From Gordionus sp. m RMFG-2023 (taxonomy: Eukaryota > Nematomorpha > Gordioida > Chordodea > Parachordodidae), in contig NC_088778.1 in the NCBI RefSeq assembly GCF_954871325.1, positions 16,271,666 to 16,335,665 on the forward strand: DNA of 64,000 nt, read 5' to 3'. Shown in pieces: positions 1-11,304 of the stretch (the first letter of the stretch is position 1; every line of letters starts with the position of its first letter). Below the pieces are notes generated by a model. The model saw only the letters and a program-made list of their open reading frames with translations. It ran no database searches and was not told the DNA's origin. The position numbers and the translations under genes are program-made.

Positions 1-2131
1 TTCCAATCTGCTTTTAATATTCCCAGTTATAATTTTTAAATTTCTGGCTTGCTGGGAAACGTTATAAGCAGGTCATATATTCATATATACTGTACAAAAT
101 TATGTTAAATTTCACAAAATTTAAAAAAAATTTTTGCATGAATTTTCAATCCACTAAAATATTTTTATTAAACAGCTGTAAAATAAAATGGAAATTTCAA
201 AAAATAAAACAATAAAATCTACATTATTTTTAATTTTTATTATAATTACGAATTGATAAAAAAAAATCCCCACAAAAGATTTGTTTAAAAAATAGTTTGG
301 AAACCGAATGTTAAAAAAAATCAGAAAAGAATTCAAATTTGTAGTTATCGAATATTTGATTCTTTTTCCTTTTCTGTCATAATATTTTATTATGATAGCT
401 GAGTGTAATGGCTATAAATCGACGAATTTTAATCTTACAGGCGTGTGCAGGAAAAAAAATGCCAAGCACCGAGACATGAATTATTTATTTGTTTTCTATT
501 TTAATCTATATTTTTTTTAAAAACTGAGGGTTTCGGCTAAAATCTAAGTTTTGCCATTCTTTAAAATAGAGAAGCTAAACTTTATAATGCTTTCATTTTA
601 TTTATGATCCCAGAAATCTTATACAATTTGCAGTGTTTCTTGGTAGGTGAATTTTAATTTTTACAAGTAGCCATATCTAATTTTAAAAATAATAAGGATG
701 ATAATAAATATTTCACAAGTTAAACATTTAGGATAATTGACTTATAATTTAATGACAAAATCAGATAAATTAAAGTGTGGGGGGGGGGGATTCTGGCAAC
801 AAATCTTAAAATTTATTTTATCACAGTGGTAAATTTTATACAAGCTTAAATTTTATAAATAACCCTTTTATCATTGTAAATGATAACGTTTTCCTGCTTT
901 TCATTTAGGGTGAAATCTTGTATAATATAAACATTTTGATTTAACCTTAACTCTGTCGAACCGGAGTGCGGGAGGATTGCTAATTTTTAATGAGCTGATG
1001 GGGAGGAAATATATATTCGATTTTTGACCAATGCAGGGTCAGATCTGCAAGTGCTCTAAATCACACTGCTCTGTCATCATATTGTATATTAACTAATTTC
1101 GATAATTGATTCTTAAAATAGTAAATATAAAATATATATTTTTTATATAAAATAATTTGAGAAATTGTTAATTTCACAATTAATAATAAAAATAATATTT
1201 TTTCCATGATAGGAGTTTGTGGCTAATCATCGGGTCGTGATTCAGAAATAAATCACAGATCTGATATGGAAACCTTTTATATTTATTATTTTATTTATAT
1301 AGTTAAATCGAGATTGTGGAGGAATAAGCAATTTAAAAAAATATCATACAAACTTGATAAAAATACGAAATTCATCTCTAACGAATATGAATATGAGATT
1401 TCATATGAATAACCAAAAATGCCAAAGAAATATTGGATTTCGGCTTAAATGAATAGCATGTTGAATGATTTTTTTTTGACGAATTTATATTCATTTTAAA
1501 CTCTTTAATTATTTAAAAAATCAATTCTTTTCCACATTCTTTTTTAAAATTATTTTATTCGTGTTTTTTTCTTTTATTTTCAAAATGTATGTTATATTAT
1601 AACTAATAATATTTAAAATAATAAAGAAATTTAAAATTAAATATTATAAATAACAAATAAATGGGGAAAAATAAATAAATATAATAAAAATCTTTAGATA
1701 ATTTTGAATTACTTAAAATTCTCTACAGAGACCGAACATGGTGATATCATAAATGGCAGAATTCAAAAAACTCACCACTTTTTTGATGAGATCGAACAGA
1801 AAAACCAATAAATTATATAGTATAAACGTTCGAGATCATGGGCGTGCCATTCGAATTCAAAATTTTAAAGCGGGAGAAGGTTATAATTTATAAGAGTAGT
1901 TAAATATTTCTTGTTGATTATATAAAAAAAATTGCAGGTAAAGGTAATTGATATTTTTAATATGTTTTATAAACAAAAATTTTCAATTAAAATAAAAAAG
2001 TAAATATTGATATTATTTAATAATTTACCTGGGCAAACATGTATTAAAAAAGTCACATTTTTCGGATTCATATATTTTTATAGACAATTTTTTACAATGA
2101 AAATTTAAAAAAATAATTCTTTTTATTTTAG
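1..2131. other. AT-rich intergenic DNA
   Basis: No gene can be supported. The short open frames here are AT-driven, with low-complexity F/I/N/K-rich translations. A slightly GC-richer patch at about 950-1075 and another at about 1730-1860 match nothing I recognise. An 11-G run sits at 779-789. Confidence 0.6.
779..789 (+). repeat. poly(G) tract, 11 G
   Basis: Eleven consecutive G in strongly AT-rich surroundings. It is one of six G-rich runs in the window, all with G on this strand. Confidence 0.9.
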
Positions 2132-2196
2132 TGAGTAGAGAATGGCAAACATTCGTCAGCGACGGATGCGCCCCCTAAGACGTGTCTGTCAAAAAT
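2132..2196 (+). other. candidate internal or first coding exon
   Basis: A GC-richer 65-bp segment is preceded by a pyrimidine-rich tract ending in AG at 2130-2131 and followed at 2197 by GTGAGT, a textbook 5' splice donor. From the ATG at 2142 it reads MANIRQRRMRPLRRVCQK, a basic peptide with much higher GC than its surroundings. I do not recognise the protein. No partner exon was identified within a few kilobases, so this may be chance. Confidence 0.2.
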
Positions 2197-3473
2197 GTGA
2201 GTTCTAAGGAAGGAGATGTCTTTCAAACAAGGTTAACAAGATGGAATAAGGTTTTTTAAAAAAAATTTATATAAAATAATTTACATCTTTTGAGAAATAA
2301 TTTATTCATTTTTTTTTCTCTTGTATTTTTGCGCGCTTTTTAAATGGAGGAAAGCATTTCTAAAATAATAACAAGGCATAAAAGAACAGATGATCCACGA
2401 ACAAAAGACTCAACTTAAAAATTAGAGATAAAACCGCTAACATCTTTCTAGCCTGATTAACACGAGGCCGATATCAAAAAATTTTCTAAAAAGCAGAGAT
2501 AAAATTCGCCAATATTATAATTATAATTTCAATTATTTATAAAAGTAAATTAAAAGTATAAGCCATTGGTATCGGTTATGTTGGTAAATCTCTGAAATTG
2601 GAGGTTAAAAAAACTAAATGATTATTTGTCTAACTATTTTAAAAGTCAAACAACTACAGTCAACGTGAAGTAATATTTCTATTTTATTAATATATTAATA
2701 AATTATATATATTTTTAAGATGCATTTTTTTTAAAAAAACTAATCCGGTGTAATAGCAAGTAAGTAAATAAAAAAGACAATTTACTAAATATCTGTTCAC
2801 CCAAAAAAAACCAGATAAAATTTTGCAAAATAACTACAATCAGACATTTACATAGGCATGATTCAAATGAACAGTCTTTAAAAAAAACCATCAAAATAAA
2901 GCATGATAAATTCTTAATTAATGAGTATTTGTAATAGATGATTCATTTTTTCAAAATGCTCTGAAACTTTAAAATACTAAATTTCAAAATTTGACCGAAA
3001 ATTATTTAAAGAAAAATTTTGATAAATTAAGATATAAGGAAAAATTATAAAGAATATAAATAAAGTATTGAGTTAGGATTAAAGATATGCCGATCCACCC
3101 AATGATATGCGCGTCCCGTACTAAAAATAAAAGGTCGGAGGAGGCATGAGCTTTGATCTTTTCAATCAGTAATTGTAAAAGATACTAATTAAAGTAGTTG
3201 CATAAATATTTTTCAAAACTAAATTGTTTACAGCTCTATTATTTTTCAAATAGATCATTATTTGCCTGATTATTAAAGATAAATAAATAAATTGAATTTA
3301 AAAAAAGATTCAAACTAGTATTCCTTGTGGAAAGATTTTTTAAAATTAATATAAGAAATAATTTGAACCATTCCAAAAACAATTTTAAAATTAAAGAAAG
3401 TAAATATATAGCAACAAATTTTTGTTTTTAGGTGTCGATTTTCAAAAATTAACAATAGTAATGGCCAGCTTAT
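2197..3473. other. AT-rich intergenic DNA
   Basis: No coding or repeat feature is recognised. A short open frame at about 2345-2416 (25 codons) and a GC-richer patch at about 3085-3165 have no recognisable content. Confidence 0.5.
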
Positions 3474-3481
3474 GTTCAAAC

Positions 3482-4072
3482 TAGGGCTGTGCCGATATTG
3501 AATATCAGATCGGCACCGATATTAAGCGTTTTCCCAAAATAAACCGATCCGATCTTTTTACTTTTTTTGTTATTTTATTTTATGTTAACAATGCAAATGC
3601 ACAACACCCCCTAAATTTTATTTATTTTTTAAAATAGATTTATAGTATTTTAAAAGTTTTTTTATAAAAATAGAAGGGAACACCCAAAGTTTTGTTTATT
3701 TTAAATCTTTTTAAATAATGAATGCCAATTTTATTATTTTATTGCCAGAAAATCTAGAGGCTCTCATATTTATTTTAAAAAATCTATTATATATTAAATA
3801 TTAGAATTTTTTAATTATAAAGTGGATATATTATTAAATATTTTTTTTTATCTATTATAAAATAATTTTTTTTGATTAGTGTCTTTGTAGAAATGAAAAA
3901 TTTAAATTAAATGCAATTCGATTTTTTGCATAAAAAATATTGATTTCCTAATTATATTTGGTTCAAAGGGGGTGATGAAAAATCAGTATAAATATTGGAT
4001 CGGTTTCGGATCTTGAACCAACATCAGAAATTATCAGGATCAGTCAAAAATATGTGGATCGGCACAGCCTTA
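3482..4072 (-). mobile_element. hAT deletion derivative, family A, with 8-bp TSD
   Basis: The element is 591 bp. It begins TAGGGCTGTGCCGAT and ends with the inverse ATCGGCACAGCCTTA, with one mismatch. The perfect 8-bp direct repeat GTTCAAAC flanks it at 3474-3481 and 4073-4080. An 8-bp target duplication is diagnostic of hAT. Subterminal DNA is rich in GATCCGAT-type motifs. An internal stretch near 3745-3775 reads LPENLEALIF, like the last residues of hAT transposase C-termini, and the same DNA recurs inverted at about 9022-9058. It is non-autonomous: no transposase frame of useful length remains. Confidence 0.88.
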
Positions 4073-4080
4073 GTTCAAAC

Positions 4081-4580
4081 CAATGATACAATACTTACCT
4101 AAACAGACAATTCATTCATTAAAATGCATCTTCAGGCATTGCAAACTAGTGGCATATCATTTTGGTCTCCCATCCCATATAAGAATTTTTTTAAATGAAA
4201 CAATGAAACCCTACATTTTTTTGATTTAAAAATTATTTACATGGAGAACCAAAATGTGGTGTGATGAGCTTAATTGTAAGTCTAATGATATTGATTTGGC
4301 AGAATTTATTTTCTCAGGCTGTTTTTAAATTTATTAATCAAGGAAAATTTCTCATACAATGGGGAGGGGGTATTTTAAAATATAATGTTGATTCATCAAT
4401 AATTATAATTATAATGATGAGTGATAATAAATTTCATAATAATAAATTAATGAAAGGAACTAAAATACACTTTGTTGGTTGTAATGTTTAAAAAAATAGT
4501 TAACAATTTTATACTAGTTTTGTTAAATTACTGCAACAAGATAAGAATTTTAAAATATCTAACGAATCATATTCAGCTAA
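4081..4580. other. AT-rich spacer
   Basis: The open frame at 4261-4491 has no recognisable domain and looks like chance. Nothing else is seen here. Confidence 0.5.
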
Positions 4581-4783
4581 TGTTGTTAAACGGCTCGATT
4601 TTGCCAATTTTTAAAATCAAGATTTTGGCCAAAAAATTATTCAATGTTATTGATTTTGCCCACAGATAGCAGAAAGGTTTGGATTTTTATTAGCGAAATT
4701 TCGAGGCTCACAGGTAATTGTATTTTGGCGAAAATCTTGATTCAGCCCTTTTTAAAAATCGACTAAATGGAGTTTAACAACAA
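4581..4783. mobile_element. palindromic MITE, copy 1
   Basis: The two ends are imperfect inverted repeats over about 60 bp. TGTTGTTAAAC at 4581 pairs with GTTTAACAACA ending at 4782, and the inner CGATTTT and AATCAAGATTTT blocks also pair. The central GAAAGGTTTGGA and the inner arm are shared with a second copy at about 9425-9615, so this is a repeat family and not a chance hairpin. Superfamily and target duplication are unclear. Confidence 0.6.
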
Positions 4784-4929
4784 TACATTCACCCATAAAC
4801 ACTGTAAATATTTTAAATAAGATTATTAACATACGATGGATAAAAAAATAAAATACACTTAATCACTCGTGAAAATTAGTTAGGTTTTTTTAAAATAGAA
4901 AATATTGATAATTTTATGAGATTGATATA

Positions 4930-5018
4930 AAGAAAGATGGTAAATAAAAATCACTATAAATATCGGATCAGTTTTTAGTAATATCGAATCAGTGAAAATG
5001 CGGATCGGCCCAGCCCTA
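4930..5018 (-). mobile_element. hAT family A terminal fragment
   Basis: The sequence ends in GGATCGGCCCAGCCCTA, the inverse of the family A terminus, preceded by the subterminal ATATCGGATC-type motifs also seen at about 3980-4072. The opposite end is missing. Confidence 0.6.
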
Positions 5019-6643
5019 ATTATAAATGACCCGTTTTAAAAAATATAAGCTAATGTTATATATTATATTTTGCTTACAAAAATTGTTTTTAAAGAGATTA
5101 GGCTAAAAATAAAAAAAATATGTGAAAAGATAAAAATTTTTCTTATTTCTTTCCTTCCTTCTTTCTTTCATCACTGAAGTTTTAAAAAAACATTTTTATT
5201 TTATATAATATATATTAAAGGTTTATTCGTTACATCATTTTAAATAGTAGGATGATTTCGATTTAAACAGTTTTAATTTTATTACATTTTTTTTATAATG
5301 CATTAAAAATTTAAAACAAAAGATTGTAAGGTTAATTATTTGAGCACAACGTCGTTCGTACTATAACGTAATAAATTCCATCAGGTGTATATATATATAT
5401 AATATTAAAGTGCCTTAATAAATGCTGGTGGAATTGAAAACAGGTATTATAGTTTTAATTTTTTTTATAAGTGACTATTAAAAAATCTATTATGATAAAC
5501 AATGCGTGCACAGAGCTAAGAGATAGAAGAAAGTGAATATGATAAATTTATTGTTTGAAAATTAAAATTTAAAAAAAATTAACACGTCTGAGGATTAAAA
5601 TTGGCATATATTTAAATGAATATTATTATTATTAATGTCAAAATTTACAAGCAAAATATAATTAAAATTTCACCAAAAATTTTAAAATTTATATGCGAAG
5701 AATAATTAAATTGCTTGCAAGTGATGGTATGTCTAAATAAAAATTTAGGAGTGTATCTAAATTGATGGTAACATTAGCTAAAATACTGCTGTTCAATGAA
5801 CATTAATTAATTAAAAATTGAAGGGCAAAGGTTTAGACTAGACAAAATTTATCCTCAATTTATACATACACATGTAAAATCAAAAATAAAACTTAAAGGC
5901 TTGCTATAGAAATCCTAACCTTTTTCTTTCTTAATAACAGGGTAGGGTTGCTGTTTTGAGAGAATGCCAATGCAATGATATTTCATTTGACCAATCAGCG
6001 AATAAAATATTAACAAGAATTGTTTTAAAAAAATTAAATAGAAATTTGTAATAATCTGATGATTCTCCTTGAGTTATGGCGATTCTATATTAATGGAAGT
6101 GAGAATTCTGATCAGTTGTCCCTAATAGAAGTAATGGAAAGTCGTTCCATAGCATCTGCGTGGATGTGATAGATGCGAAAAAGGAAAAGAGGGAGAATTC
6201 TAAAAATGTTTGATCTTTGGGAGAGCATATTTAAATAACGTCTCTATTTCTAATTTTACATCCTAGGAATTTTGAGAATTTGAGATGTATCATGTTACAT
6301 CTTCATATAAAGAAGACTTCCTTTTTTTTTACTAAATTACATCCAAAAAAATAGTGAAAAAATTAAAACTTCCCAGGTAAATAAAAACTGGGAAATTATT
6401 TATTAACTGACCAAAAATTTAAAATACCTGCCTAATTATTTTACAACTATTTATATATTTTAAATTCTACCCGAATCAATAAATAACTTCAAAATTAAAT
6501 ATTAACTGCCCAAAAATTTAATATATCTACCAAATGTTTTTTCTACTCCCAATTTCTTAATAAAAAACTACCCGAATAATTTATCGTCTAAAATATAGAG
6601 GAGTGATAAAATTAAAAACATTAAAATCATGGATTATCACTTT
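5019..6643. other. AT-rich intergenic DNA with simple repeats
   Basis: It holds a TTTC/TTCC tract (about 5147-5170), a short TA tract (about 5388-5402) and two diverged ~100-bp direct repeats beginning ATTAACTG(A/C)CC near 6402 and 6500. The GC-richer part around 6060-6200 is not recognised. Confidence 0.5.
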
Positions 6644-7501
6644 CAGGGTTCGAACCGAACCCGGAGTAGAAAACCTCGTTTTTGGTTTTCTGAACCTTAA
6701 CCTGAATCATTTAAAAAATCTTTTAAAACCCAGACCAAACCCATAAATTTGTTTGAACCATGGATTCAGTAAATTTTATAACTATAATCATATATTAAGA
6801 TATTTATATAATGTAAATTACAAATATTAATTATTCAAATGAGATTTTAAATTTTCAATTTATTTAAATATAAACAGTATAAATTCTTAATATCACGGAT
6901 ATTACTTTATATAATGATAATAGTTTGGACGAAGTTAAACAAGATGATTTAAAGAAATTGATACAGCTTAAAGAAAGGGAGGAGAAATTACTTAAAAAAG
7001 GGCAAACTATTGCAGAAAAAAGTATATGATGGATTTGGCGATTTTAAAAGATTGGAGATGAAAAATATTTTCATTTTTAATAATCTCCTATGCAGCACCC
7101 TGATTTATATATATTTTATCCAAAACCTTATTTGCTGTTCCTGCAACACAATCATATTTTCATATAAATATATTTAACATGAGTTAGCGTTGAAAGATCT
7201 TTTTCACATTTGAAATTCATTCTTTCATCGCCGGATGAGCGAACAACTCTTGGAAGATATTAATTTTTAAATATATTTTGCCTATAAATAAAAATTTAAT
7301 TTTTCATGCCGAATGTATGTCATTTAGTTTTTAATATATAAATCATTTTTTTATTACAATTCAAATATTACTAAACTCGAGCTGAACCTGGGAATTGAAC
7401 CTGGGAATTAAACCTGGGTTCAATTCACCTGAACCGAACCCGCTTATTTTTTTAATCTTGAACCGAATACGTTTACTATTTTTACCGGGTTCACAACCCT
7501 G
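6644..7501 (+). mobile_element. hAT deletion derivative, family B
   Basis: The 858-bp element starts CAGGGTTCGAACCGAACCCG and ends in the inverse of CAGGGTTGTGAACCCGG, with iterated GAACC(C/T)G motifs at both ends. Flanks ATCACTTT and ATCTCTTC match at 6 of 8 positions, a decayed hAT target duplication. Internal DNA at about 6930-7060 and 7130-7260 is clearly homologous to the 3' part of the transposase gene in the larger family B copy at 33227-36126, including an SFSHLKFIL-type hAT dimerisation segment. It is an internally deleted, coding-dead copy. Confidence 0.8.
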
Positions 7502-7519
7502 ATCTCTTCTATCATATAT

Positions 7520-7610
7520 CAGAATTCATCAATAATTTTTTTGCCCAGCCTGACCCAAATAAAAAAATTTCAGATATAAAATAACCAGGCCTGGGCATTG
7601 CAGATCTCTA
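7520..7610. mobile_element. hAT family C terminal fragment
   Basis: It ends in GGGCATTGCAGATCTCTA, the inverse of TAGAGATCTGCAATGCCC. The same terminus starts the elements at 36926 and 43096. The other end is not found. Confidence 0.5.
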
Positions 7611-8089
7611 ATGCACATATCATAGAATTTTTGATTGACAGCCGGATTATTATTTGACAAAATATCAAATTACCCCATAATTTATCAATATATATTTTTT
7701 CAACAATTTCTTAACCAGGTCCTTTAAGCCTTAACTTTTTACTTGCAAGGCAATATTATATTAAAGTTAAAAAAAATATGATATGTATGAAACTAAATCT
7801 GCACTTCTCTCATTGAAATATTAGTATTTCATCGCTATTTAAATTAAAAAAATTGTGATTTAAATCAAAATAAAAATTTCTTTGCTAACCCTAATCGGGA
7901 TTATCAGCTATGTTATTAGGTGCATATTCTTTTTCTCCTATATATCGATAAAAAAAATATTAAGCTAATTAATATTTGTGATTTTTTTAAAAAAATTTAT
8001 AGATGGCTTATGCCATTTTCATAAAAATTTTGGCTTAAATCTGAATTACCTTGGATGATGTCACATCATGGAAATTCACTAAAAACTTG
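7611..8089. other. AT-rich spacer
   Basis: Nothing is recognised. Confidence 0.5.
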
Positions 8090-8756
8090 TGTAAAGTAAC
8101 GTAGATAAAAGACATTCGTTACTTTTTTCAGGTAACGAGTAACGTGTGTTTTTTAATTTTTTTATTTATTATAAAAAAAATATAGAAAATTTTTGTAAAA
8201 TTTTTATATATTTTTTAATTTATTAATAATTTATGCCAAATTTTTAATTCAGATCAGCCACTAAAGTTATTCATTTTTATTATTAATATTTTTGTTGCTA
8301 AATTTTATACAGTTAAGATTGTTAATCTAATTAATATTGAATCCATCAAGGTATGTTAATTAATATTCTTTAATATTATAAATGTCTATAGTACTTATTT
8401 CTTCAGATGAAGATTATTTAAATTAACCCTTACACTTTATAAGTATAGATTATGTAATTATATTTGAACCTCGATGTATGGCAGCTCAACTTTAAAAAAA
8501 CATATGAAAGTAAAAATATGAATTCAAATTAAATTCTCGAATGATGAGGATCTGAATGAAGATTTTTGTGAAGATGATCTAATAAAAAATTTTGAAAATA
8601 AAGAACATTCTTTAAATATTTTTGAAAAATTCTCTATATCAAATTTTTTTTTATTAAATATAATACAACCCTCCCATCCTCTGCGCCAGTTGAACGTGTG
8701 TTTAGCCGAGGGAAAAATGTGTTGAACACTAAGTGCTCGTTTATATTAGGGCTGTG
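8090..8756 (+). mobile_element. hAT fragment with C-terminal dimerisation segment
   Basis: Near 8094-8150 there are iterated GTAAC/GTTAC motifs (AAGTAACG, GTTAC, GTAACGAGTAACG), typical of hAT subterminal DNA. At about 8665-8740 the plus strand reads LPSSAPVERVFSRGKNVLN, the conserved start of the hAT C-terminal dimerisation domain, whose family consensus is P-x-S-x-x-x-E-R-x-F-S. An acidic linker-like stretch precedes it. The fragment stops where the family A element begins at 8757, so it was probably cut by that insertion. Confidence 0.6.
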
Positions 8757-9375
8757 CCGAACCAAATATTTTTCAGCGATCCGATCCGATATTGTTTTAA
8801 AACCGATCCGATATTTATACTGATTTTTCACCAACCCTCACAAACCAAATGTAATATAAATCAATATATTTTATGGAAAAATCGAATTATGTATTTATTT
8901 AATTTTTTTATTTCTACAATTAACTCTAATTAAAAAAATATATATTTAATAAATTCATTTTATGTTGGTATGAATTATAAGATGATAATATTTATATAAA
9001 ATTATAATATATTAGATTTTTTAAAATAAATATGAGAGCCTCTAGATTTTCTGGCAATAAGGTTATATGATATGGACTATCTATATCCCCTGCCATACTG
9101 AAAGCAGACTCAGATGATTCCGCAGATAACGCATTTTGCAAAATTATCTTTGTCTTTTATAAAATATTTCCATAATTCAGATGGGCTTGAAAAATTAGGC
9201 CCGAAGCAGATCACTAGTATCGATATCACTTTTTGGAGACCGATCCAATCATATATTACATTGATATCGGCATATCGGGGTAACCGATACCACTTTTTAG
9301 AGGCCGGTAGATAGGATATTACTGATATTAAATTGATATCGGGCGATTAATGATCCGATACCATATCTAATTTTG
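8757..9375 (-). mobile_element. hAT family A fragment
   Basis: It begins TAGGGCTGTGCCGA and continues with GATCCGATAT-type subterminal motifs, homologous to the reverse complement of 3482-4072. On the minus strand at about 9068-9120 it encodes SESAFSMAGDIDSP, the E-x-A-F-S-x-A-G signature of the hAT C-terminal domain. The far end at about 9230-9375 consists of degenerate GATATCGG/GATCCGATACC motifs and lacks a clean terminus. Confidence 0.72.
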
Positions 9376-9424
9376 TATATGTAAACATACTAATCGTTTT
9401 AATTTTTAATGCATACATCTAGTG

Positions 9425-9615
9425 ATGTAAATTCGTCCTATTTGAGTCGGTTTTTAAAAACAGCTAACTTAATACTTTATCAATAAAAATGTTATGCAAG
9501 CTTCAAGATTATGATTATAGATGAAAGGTTTGGACACCAATTAAATATTATTTTGGTTAAAATATTGAGTTAGCCATTTTTAAAAATCGGCTCAAATGAA
9601 GCGATGTTGTATCAC
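9425..9615. mobile_element. palindromic MITE, copy 2
   Basis: Imperfect terminal inverted repeats (TTTGAGTCGGTTTTTAAAAA against TTTTTAAAAATCGGCTCAAA) surround a centre containing GAAAGGTTTGGA. Arms and centre match copy 1 at 4581-4783. Confidence 0.6.
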
Positions 9616-9695
9616 TTAACTACATACTTCTACTCATCTTAAATACTTTTTAATATAACATATATTATTTAACTATACTATAACATAAGTCATTT

Positions 9696-9815
9696 CAGAG
9701 TTGTTAACGCTCCTTTTTAAAAGTAGCTAGCTGCCGCTCCCGCTACTAAATTTTTAAAAGGAGCTAGCTCTCTCTCCAAGTAATGGAGTGCCACTCCAAG
9801 CCGCTCTTTTGATTT
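9696..9815. mobile_element. candidate hAT terminus with GCTCC motifs
   Basis: CAGAGTTGTTAACGCTCC at 9696 resembles a hAT left end and is followed by iterated AGCTAGCT, CCGCTCC and CACTCC motifs. No matching right end is identified. Confidence 0.35.
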
Positions 9816-11304
9816 TCATTTTTTAAACTACACGAAACAAAATCATATTTTTTTATTAAAAGTTTTATTTATATTAAATGATGTATCAAAATATTTCTAA
9901 TCTTTTATTAACTTTTAAAAGTAATAAATTTTCAAAATATGAATCTAACAAACATCCACGCTTCTCCCCTAAAACCCAAGAGCACTAAAGGGAAGCGGGG
10001 TATTGTATTTTATAAAAATATTTTTTAATTTAGTAAATTTTTCAAAAATAGTAATTTTGGATATTATTTAAAAATATTTGTCCAATTATCTTCCTGGTGA
10101 TCAATTTCATGGAATCCAATATTAAAAACTATTTTTTATCATATACCTATAGAATGAATATTATGACTTATAAGATTTACAAAGAAATTTTAAATATAAA
10201 AAGAAATAAAAACTTGATGTTTAATATTTTAACTGATTAGATGAAAAACCAATTTAAAACTCGGCTCAACATATAACATTGCATAAATTTTAATAAAATA
10301 ATATTTCATTTTTATTGAATTTTAATTAATAAATAAATAGCTTATTAATATTTAAAAAATAATTGAATTTATATGGGTAATTCCATACCAAATTGATAAC
10401 TATTCGGCCCGACCTTTTTAATTTCGATAAAATTTTGCATACTGAAAGAATATCATTAGTAAACATCGCATCCAAAATTTTAGCCTCCTAGTACTCATGG
10501 TTCCTGAGATACCAATGATCAAATAGCCAAAAATGACCTTTTTCGAAAAATATGATTTTTTAAAATTGAGATAGTTAAAAAATATAAGTTATAGTCATTT
10601 TGTAACTCTTTTAAAGGCCTTTTATTAAATATTAAGGGTTTTTTTTATAATATTGTTGCGTTTTTTATTTACGTTATGAATTTGAAACATGCAAACTCGA
10701 GGTATTTCGCTTTCCAAATTTTTTGAATTTAATATTTTCTTATTCTCTAACCTTATATTATATCTATTCATAAAAAAATTTAAACTTGGGACAGCCACGG
10801 ATTTTTTAGTTATTGCGATTTAAAAAATCAAAAAATAAATATCGTTCCTTTATAAAATGATAAGTTTTGCTAAGATTATTATTTTTTAAACTTTTTTCCA
10901 TTTTTAAACATAAATAATAAGATTTTCCAGCATTAATATCATAAAAAATATTTTATAGATAGTTTGACAGGCTTACTTATTATTGTTACTATATTGATAA
11001 CTTGTAGAAATTAGTTGTTTTTATAATAAATGATTAAATTTCCTAAAAAGATAGTTAAGATTCCGATATCTCCTACAAAATATAATTATTAATTGTTGAA
11101 AGATAAAAGCAAGTTTTCATGCACCTGCCCTAATATTAATTAATTTTTATTTTACAAATGATATTATTTTTTTTTCTTAAAATTATTTATAATGTATAAA
11201 TTAAATGCGCAAATCCTTTTAAAGAATCTAAACACTTTAATTATGAAAAGAACCTGCGTAAAGTCATGATGTGGATGACATAATTTCCAAACATTGAGGC
11301 GGAA
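9816..11304. other. AT-rich DNA, probable 5' flank of a transposon-like gene
   Basis: A block of different character starts at about 10372 with TATGGGTAATTCCATACC and continues to about 10560. It could be the 5' end of the element carrying the gene at 11305-13370. I searched for its inverse after the gene and did not find it. The remainder holds nothing I recognise. Confidence 0.4.

Noticed and set aside
154-336. 60-codon minus-strand open frame
   Set aside because: F/I/N/K-rich translation explained by AT content; no motif.
4261-4669. Two overlapping plus-strand open frames
   Set aside because: Low-complexity translations, and the second runs into a palindromic MITE.
8634-8933. Open frames on both strands around the hAT junction
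   Set aside because: They cross the boundary of two hAT fragments; the real coding signal (the E-R-x-F-S block) is in another frame.
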